DNA of 16,019 bases from positions 1-16,019 of the forward strand of contig JAAMXP010001935.1 of the NCBI GenBank assembly GCA_019693395.1, read 5' to 3'. Positions 10,994 to 16,019 of this stretch are shown piece by piece. Made by a program: the position numbers and the translations under genes. Within the stretch, counting starts at the first letter, position 1. The number at the start of each line of letters is the position of its first letter. The notes below the pieces were generated by a model. The model saw only the letters and a program-made list of their open reading frames with translations, was not told where the DNA came from and did not search any database. This DNA is from Ettlia oleoabundans. Its lineage: Eukaryota > Chlorophyta > Chlorophyceae > Chlamydomonadales.

Positions 10994-13393
10994 ATGGCTG
11001 AGGAGCCATCGCCATCCTTCACTCCGACGGTGGCGGAGGGTGACATTATTATACTTGACATCAATGGTGACAAGCAGTCAATCATAACCATCGATGGCAA
11101 GAGGCAAGCTGCACAGTGTGTTAACATGGCTCCTGGTTGTTGCGAATTTCCCCAAAGTAACATTTGGGAGAAGATCATAGCAAAATGTACGCTTGGGCCT
11201 GCTGCCGCCCGCTGCATGCAGCGAGGTGAAGTTGGGCAAAGTGTTCTGTCCAGCTGCGCCTATCATTGGCTGCCCTTACGGGTCTATGCTCGCCCTGGCG
11301 GCCGATGGCAAGTCCCTGGAGCGCATTGAGTAGTGAGCGACCTCGCCGGTGCCGCTGCTGTCAGCCTGCCGCCACTTTGCTCACGGCGTCCCTATTGCCT
11401 TGCAATCTTGGGCCAAACAGATGTCCTATATGGCATCAACAACAATACAGCGTTCGTGTCTGCACGAGTTGAGGTTGCCTCCATGCCTGCCGCCTGTCAA
11501 GCCGGTCTGCCGCGGCCGTTTGCCCCCTGCCATCCTGTGCTGCAGCATGCCGTTGCCCGACTGGGACCTGCCCTCTGCTGACATCGCCCCTGATTTCAAC
11601 ACACGCACCAATGCGGGGCTTGTGGATAGCCATGGTGGCGCGCAGGCGTTGTCAACAGCCGACATTGAAGCGATGAAGGCTGGGGGTGCTGCAGGAGCCG
11701 ACATCGTGGCTGCCCTCACTGCCAACTCAGCCACCTTTGCTTCCAAGACGGAATTCTCACAGGAGAAGTACAGGCAAGCCAGTGGCTTGGCGCAGCACAT
11801 GTACAGTGTGGCATGAGCGGTCACAATTGGGAGGTTGACCACCAGGGCGCCAAAGGGTGTGAGGAGAGGCAGCGCCAAACAGTAGGGAAGGTAACTGGGC
11901 AGACCGTACCCTTTTGCAGAAGCACAGGAAAGTTTCAGAGTAATGAGAGGGGCCTGCATGCTCCCATGTCCTCTCATGGTCCCCAAATTGCTGGGGAATG
12001 AAATGGTTCTCAGGCCGCGGCTGCAGCTGTGCGATGGGCACAGGCGAACTGCTACTATCACTATTAGTCCATGTTTGTACGCCTACACAAGGCACTATGC
12101 CACATCTTATTTCCTGCTGTATAGCCTGCTGGTGTGACTGCAGCATCGTCTCTGCCGCATTTGGCTGCATCGGCTTACCGCGAGGTTTGTTGACGCTGGC
12201 TGCTGCAGGAAGAAGAAGGCGCGCAAGTACATCCAGATTGCCACAGTCCGGCGTCCCAGCGCAGCCGCTTTGTGCGAGGCCTACTTTCTCAATTCCCCGG
12301 CCAAAACCGCATATCTGCGAGTGGACGCCCTGGCTCTGATGCTCAGCCTGGCAAATGTGGGCGCCCATGCGCGTGTGCTGGTAGTAGAAGGCTGCGGAGG
12401 CCTGGTGACAGGTGCAGTGGCGGAGCGGATCAGCGGGCACGGCAGCGTGACAAGCGCCTGGGCTGGTGGCGCTGCCACAAAGCAGCCTAGCCTGGGAATC
12501 TGGCGTCATTTGAACCTCAATCCTGCACAACGTGCCGCGGTACGCTTTGCGCCACTCTCAGAGCTGTTGGCCGAACAGCGAGAGGGACAGCACGCGTGTT
12601 GCATGGGAGACGCACAGCAGAAGCAGCATCAAGTTGGGGAGCAGCAGCAGCAGCAGGCAGACCAGCAACATTGGTATCATCGTTTGCAGGAGCAGCAAGC
12701 GCCGCTGCAAGAACAGCAAGAGCTGCAAGAAGAGCTGCAGCTAGCAGGACAGCCAGAGGTTGCAGAGCCAATGGCTACTGAAGGGGCGGGCGTTGAGGCG
12801 GTTGAGCAGCCGAACCAGCAACACGCCAAGCAGCAGCAGCACCAGCAGAACGGGGCGCATCAGCTGCAGGAGCAGCAGGTGGTGCAGGCCCCCTTCAACA
12901 GCTGCATCCTGGCTGCGCCCAGCCTGCATCCATTGGTGCTCATCCACCATGTGCTGCCGCTGTTGGCTCCCTCAGCCTCCCTGGCTGTTTTCTGCCCCTG
13001 GCAGCAACCGCTGGCTGAAGCCTTGGACGCGCTGAGGGGACAGGGCCAGGTGGCAGGGTTGGCACTGCAGGAGCCGTGGTGGAGGGAGATGCAGGTAGGT
13101 CAAGTGGCTGGCACCGCATTGGCACAATCATGATGGTGTGTTGTCGCCGGTTGTTCTAAGCAGACCTGCTGTGTTGCTGACCCGTGCCCTTTTGATTGCT
13201 GGGCCTTCCTTCCTCACGCTGTTCCCTACCCTGCAAGAACACCTGCCTGCTCGGTACCTGCACAACTTTTGATCTGCAGGTCCTGCCCTTGCGAACGCAC
13301 CCTACAATGAACATGAACCACGGCGGCGGATTCATCCTGTCGGGCACTGTGTTGGCGGCAGCGACACGGCAACAACAGCAGCAGCAGCACTGA
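10994..13393 (+). CDS. TRM6: tRNA (adenine(58)-N(1))-methyltransferase non-catalytic subunit TRM6
   Basis: Five exons (10994-11103, 11222-11332, 11546-11773, 12209-13094, 13280-13393 TGA) encode 482 residues, the normal size for TRM6/Gcd10. In the nucleus it pairs with the catalytic subunit TRM61 to make m1A58 in tRNA, including initiator tRNA. Family features in order: GDIIILDINGDKQSI (near 16-30), EVKLGKVFCPAAPIIGCPYGS (38-58, written as two parts across PAA), ALSTADIEAMKAGGAAG and FSQEKYRKKKARKY (to ~157), VRRPSAAALCEAYF, LRVDALALMLSLANV, GGLVTGAVAERI (~214-225), and the tail VLPLRTHPTMNM...GGGFILSGT (446-470). A Gln-rich insertion occupies about 286-378, after which the fold resumes at FNSCILAA. 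Start ATG has good context (GCAATGG). Introns 1 and 3 have GC donors. The end is a short Gln run. The tail-to-tail neighbour KAE1 also modifies tRNA. Confidence 0.93.
11104..11221 (+). other. GC-AG intron 1 of TRM6
   Basis: The exon ends AAGAG and the intron begins GCAAGC; it ends GCATGCAG. This phase-2 junction makes IDGK-S-EVKLGKVFCP, matching the family's spacing before its V-K-x-G-K motif. No GT donor nearby gives the needed phase with this acceptor. A phase-0 alternative exists, with a GT donor at about 11122 and an acceptor at 11225, but it fits the family worse. Confidence 0.8.
11774..12208 (+). other. GC-AG intron 3 of TRM6
   Basis: The exon ends TACAG and the intron begins GCAAGC; it ends CTGCTGCAG. 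The junction gives FSQEKYR followed by KKKARKY, matching the conserved EKYKKKK-x-KKY stretch of TRM6 in plants. A downstream GT donor in the same phase would insert about eight foreign residues. At 435 bp it is the longest intron resolved in the window. Confidence 0.85.
12613..12893 (+). repeat. TRM6: CAG-rich, Gln-rich low-complexity insertion in TRM6
   Basis: About 93 codons dominated by CAG (with CAA, GAG, GCA) encode a Gln/Glu/Ala/Leu-rich stretch with several runs of three to five Gln. It sits between the TRM6 core and its conserved C-terminal part. It stays in frame, so it is a spacer within the protein rather than an intron: no splice pair in proper phase is evident. Confidence 0.8.
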
Positions 13394-13880
13394 AGTGGCT
13401 GTGATTGTCCCGCAAGAGAGATTGTTGTGTGCCTTGACACGGCGTGCATGGGACGGATGACACAGCACGGGCTGTCGTTGGGTGCAGTGCTGGCATCTAC
13501 GAGTCACACCATGCCCGCAGCTCTACTAGGCAGCCGAACCCTTTGCTGGCCTCATCAATAATTTCGCAAGCAATAGGCACGGAAGATAGTCACATTGCAA
13601 AGGCTGGCATGGAGCATCATGCATGCTGTTGCGCTGCTGCCACTGATGTGAGCCACTCTGCAGCGGCCGCCACGTTTGCAATCAGTCCTTCCAATTGCTG
13701 CTGCAATAGGAAACGAGCATGCATGCAGCTTGCACTTCACATAGGCCCATGTTCCTTGTGGACATGGTCAATGGGCACAATCAAGGTGCCTTCTGCCAGC
13801 AATACCTTTCAAGCAGCGGAAAACACAAAAACCACTCGTATATCATGCAGCAATGGTGCTGTGGCAATACAGTGTGTTCC

Positions 13881-14090
13881 TTACTGGCAGACAAACCAGC
13901 AAGGTAAGCAGATAAGCCATGTGGTGCTGCTGGCCATGGCTCGACCATGGTTGTAGAGATTTTGTTTCACATTGTGGCAAACCACTGGGCCGTAGCCACA
14001 ACCTGGTTGTGATAGCTCAGCAGGGTTGGTTGTTGGCAATGCGTATGCGGCAATCGCCTGCCCCAACAGCACCACCAGCAGCACAGCCAT
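13881..14090 (-). CDS. Possible small secreted Cys-containing protein (hypothetical)
   Basis: The minus-strand ORF from ATG at 14090 to the stop at 13881-13883 encodes 69 residues; an earlier in-frame ATG at 14141 adds 17. From 14090 it begins MAVLLVVLLGQAIAAYALPT, a textbook signal peptide with a hydrophobic core and an AYA|LP cleavage site. A Pro/Cys/Asn-rich part follows (QPGCGYGPVVCHN). I do not recognise a family. Further minus-strand open segments at about 13790-13740 (GTLIVPIDHVHKEHG) and 13724-13620 could be later exons: a weak GT donor at 13945 and an acceptor before 13792 would keep frame. No poly(A) motif was found for it. It may equally be chance within the TRM6 3' UTR. Confidence 0.25.
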   Translation of the reverse strand: MAVLLVVLLGQAIAAYALPTTNPAELSQPGCGYGPVVCHNVKQNLYNHGRAMASSTTWLICLPCWFVCQ

Positions 14091-14343
14091 TACTTGCCAT
14101 GCTCGACCTTCTTGTGTGACAAAGTGCTGTGGAAACCGCATGCTGCCTATCGCTACGGTAGCTATTTTCTACAAAAACACACAGCATTCTATATGTGGTC
14201 GAAAACCGGCATGTTGGGCATGGTCCAGGAAAGCCATCGGGGCTTATTCAACTGGAGGCGGGCTTAGGTAATCAAGAATGTCAGAGCACCTTCCTCCTTG
14301 GCCCAGCCGCTGCTACATCGTGTCTGACAGCATACATCCACAA

Positions 14344-14348
14344 TTACA
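14344..14348 (-). terminator. KAE1: Poly(A) signal TGTAA (minus) for KAE1
   Basis: TTACA on the plus strand reads TGTAA on the minus strand, about 100 bp after the KAE1 stop codon. It has the typical chlorophyte form at a plausible distance. Confidence 0.55.
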
Positions 14349-14449
14349 CAGTTCCATGCACTGCAGTTGCCGCTGCAGTAGCTCAGCAGCTATCCCAAAG
14401 CTCGTGCGAGAAGCCAAGTCGTCTCGCTGATTCCGCATGGCATCCTGCA

Positions 14450-15860
14450 TCAGTCACGCCAAGTCACATACACCTCATCTGTGCGATAACGCTGGGTGCA
14501 GGTGGTCTCTGCCAGATCCATGCCCCGTGCCAACTTCACAGTTGACTCTGGGTCTTGCACCTGCATCTGCTGCTCCTTCTTCTCCTGCTGGTGTTGCTCC
14601 TGTGCCAGTCCCAGCGCCAGTAACCCTGGCCAGGCAATCATCGCCCCATTGTCGATGCAGTAGCGGTCGTCTGTGGCATACAGCCGCCCATCACGGTCAG
14701 ACACCATCAACTGCACTCACAGCACATTATATTATCCGGAAAAGAAGTGAGAAAGACAGCTCACTAGCAGTGTGATACAACTCGGTACTATACACGCTAG
14801 ATGATAAGGCAGCTGTCCTCAAGTGTTTTTGCAACGGGTACTAACACCAATCCTAGCCAGCCAGCCAGCCAGCCAGGAAAATCCCTCCTCCCCGGTCATC
14901 CACGCTCACACCCACCCCACCTGCATCATTTCTTGCAGCCTCATGTTGCAGCCCACACCACCCACAATCATCACATCGCTGGTGCCCACGTGCGCCATGG
15001 CCCTCTCCGTGATCTCCACCAGCATCGCAAATATAGTTTCTTGCAGCGAGAAGCAGAGATCGGCGGGAGTGGCCTCGCCCTGTGCAGGGGAGAGGAGCGT
15101 CAGCAGCAGCAGTAGGAGGGGAAGCACAGGCAGCAGGGAAGTGAAGGCCTGAGTAGGGTGCAGGGTTAGTAAGTGTAGTAAATTTACTGCAATCACCATT
15201 GAGATGCCAACTGATACATGATTTCGACCGACAGCCCGCTGTCACACGTGGCTGCTCCCCACCACCCCCAGGCCACTACAACCATGCCGCTTCCCTGGCG
15301 AACCACCTTTGCAATCATCTCCTTTGCTGCACTCTCTATGTAGGACAATATGCCCGAGAAGGAGACATCCATGCCCTTAACAACATACGGCAAATCTATC
15401 AGCTTCGTGCCCTGCAGCAAAGCCAAGGGAACAAGGGTCTTGGTTGGCAGTTGCAGGAGTGCAACCACCGGCTTTGCAGGTTGTGCACACAAGCAAACGA
15501 CAAGGTCGAAGCAATTTGTGCCCCAGAAATGTCCTTTCTTCTTATTGACGCTTACATGCAGAACCTGCCCAGTTACCTTAGCTCCTTCACAAACCTGCTA
15601 ACGAGGGAGAATCTGTGATCAACAAGGATGCAGTGGACCCCCAACCCCAACTCCCCACACACATCCCTTGCACAACGCCTACAGACCCTGTTTCGGCAGA
15701 TCAGCCAGCTCACCTGCTTGGCCAGCTGCTCGATGTTGTATCCAGGGGCTGGGTCGTTAGGCAAGCCCAGCACGCGCGCAAAGCGGTCTAAGCAATTGCC
15801 CACAGCAATGTCAATCGTTTCTCCAAAAATACGGTACCGTCGGTCCGCATAGGCGATGAC
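14450..15860 (-). CDS. KAE1: tRNA N6-adenosine threonylcarbamoyltransferase KAE1/OSGEP (KEOPS), 3' part
   Basis: Four minus-strand exons are visible: 15860-15714, 15411-15307, 15079-14921 and 14710-14450 (TGA), all phase 0, giving 223 C-terminal residues of about 340-370. The intron before 15860 runs off the right edge. KAE1 is the ATPase-fold catalytic subunit of cytosolic KEOPS and transfers threonylcarbamoyl to A37 of ANN-decoding tRNAs. Family blocks are [112 protein letters not shown] (its Asp is the conserved metal ligand) and [16 protein letters not shown] at the end. These are of eukaryotic cytosolic type, not the organellar Qri7/TsaD type. The last exon has about 25 extra Gln/Glu/Lys-rich residues before TQRYRTDE. 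The metal-binding His pair and SGGN loop must lie beyond the window. Confidence 0.93.
14546..14605 (-). other. KAE1: In-frame Gln/Glu/Lys-rich insertion in KAE1
   Basis: In the last KAE1 exon the usual ~20 residues between DNGAMIA and TQRYRTDE are about 46. The extra part reads [18 protein letters not shown]. No in-phase intron removes it. It lies near the C-terminus, away from the metal site. Confidence 0.65.
14855..14876. repeat. AGCC microsatellite in a KAE1 intron
   Basis: Five perfect AGCC units plus two bases lie in the intron at 14711-14920. Related CCAGCCAG/GGCAGGCA runs occur in introns of the coiled-coil gene near 5110 and 5275-5295, so this simple sequence is common here. Confidence 0.85.
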
Positions 15861-16019
15861 CTGTAGTAGTAGCAAACAAGTTACTGCAGATATCTGCCAT
15901 ACAGCAAACAATTCACCAGCCAGCGGAAGCTCTAGCAGAAGCAGCATTGGACACTAGATGCAGCCAGATCACGGGATTGTTGACAGCATCGCAGCAGGAC
16001 GAGCAGGTGTCCATCGGTG

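Larger units (their letters stand above)
13394..14449. other. Gap between convergent TRM6 and KAE1 genes
   Basis: These 1056 bp hold no recognised gene. The plus strand is open from 13444 to 13956, but the product is Cys/His/Ser-rich without domain character. There is no plus-strand TGTAA for TRM6, so its poly(A) signal is a variant or was missed. The minus strand holds a possible secreted-protein ORF (listed separately) and the likely end of KAE1. Confidence 0.5.

Noticed and set aside
13444..13956. A 170-codon plus-strand ORF after TRM6.
   Set aside because: The product is a Cys/His/Ser mix with no domain, signal or helix pattern. In GC-rich algal DNA such open stretches are common, and the opposite strand looks at least as protein-like.
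15900..16019. A minus-strand stretch near the right edge reads AVNNPVIWL, resembling the NPVVLYVSGGN part of KAE1.
   Set aside because: It does not continue into the required YVSGGNTQ before VIAY, and stops and intron-like sequence follow up to the acceptor at 15861. It is most likely chance within an intron, with the true preceding exon beyond the window.

Overview
This is nuclear DNA from a green alga, most likely a chlorophyte. Genes are split into many short exons by introns of about 100 to 435 bp. Nearly all introns end in pyrimidine-rich GCAG, candidate poly(A) signals have the chlorophyte form TGTAA, composition is moderately GC-rich, and Gln/Ala low-complexity stretches built on CAG and GCN codons are common. 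The beta-tubulin and KAE1 products closely match plant and algal types. I cannot name the species.

Layout, left to right: (1) bases 1-2554, plus strand, the 3' part of a Mei2-like RNA-binding protein gene with its C-terminal RRM spread over four exons, followed by about 1.0-1.2 kb of apparent 3' UTR; (2) 3896-6568, minus strand, a five-exon gene for a roughly 595-residue coiled-coil protein of unknown function, tail-to-tail with gene 1; (3) 6569-6936, a short divergent intergenic region with a cluster of perfect palindromes; (4) 6937-10326, plus strand, a complete 12-exon beta-tubulin gene; (5) 10994-13393, plus strand, a complete five-exon gene for TRM6, the non-catalytic subunit of the tRNA m1A58 methyltransferase, carrying a long Gln-rich insertion; (6) 13394-14449, a gap with no recognised gene but with a possible small secreted-protein ORF on the minus strand; (7) 14450-15860, minus strand, the 3' four exons of KAE1/OSGEP, the catalytic subunit of the KEOPS complex that makes t6A37 in tRNA, with its 5' part beyond the right edge.

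The genes do not form a pathway as a whole. TRM6 and KAE1 are tail-to-tail neighbours and both modify tRNA, including initiator tRNA. The unknown coiled-coil gene and beta-tubulin are head-to-head and could share promoter DNA.

The strongest unusual signal is splicing. Four introns (two in beta-tubulin, two in TRM6), plus one possible in the coiled-coil gene, start with GC instead of GT. The beta-tubulin and TRM6 calls are fixed by reading frame and by highly conserved flanking protein sequence. That is 4-5 of the 26 introns resolved here, against about one percent in most eukaryotes. No mobile element, CRISPR array, rRNA or tRNA gene was seen.
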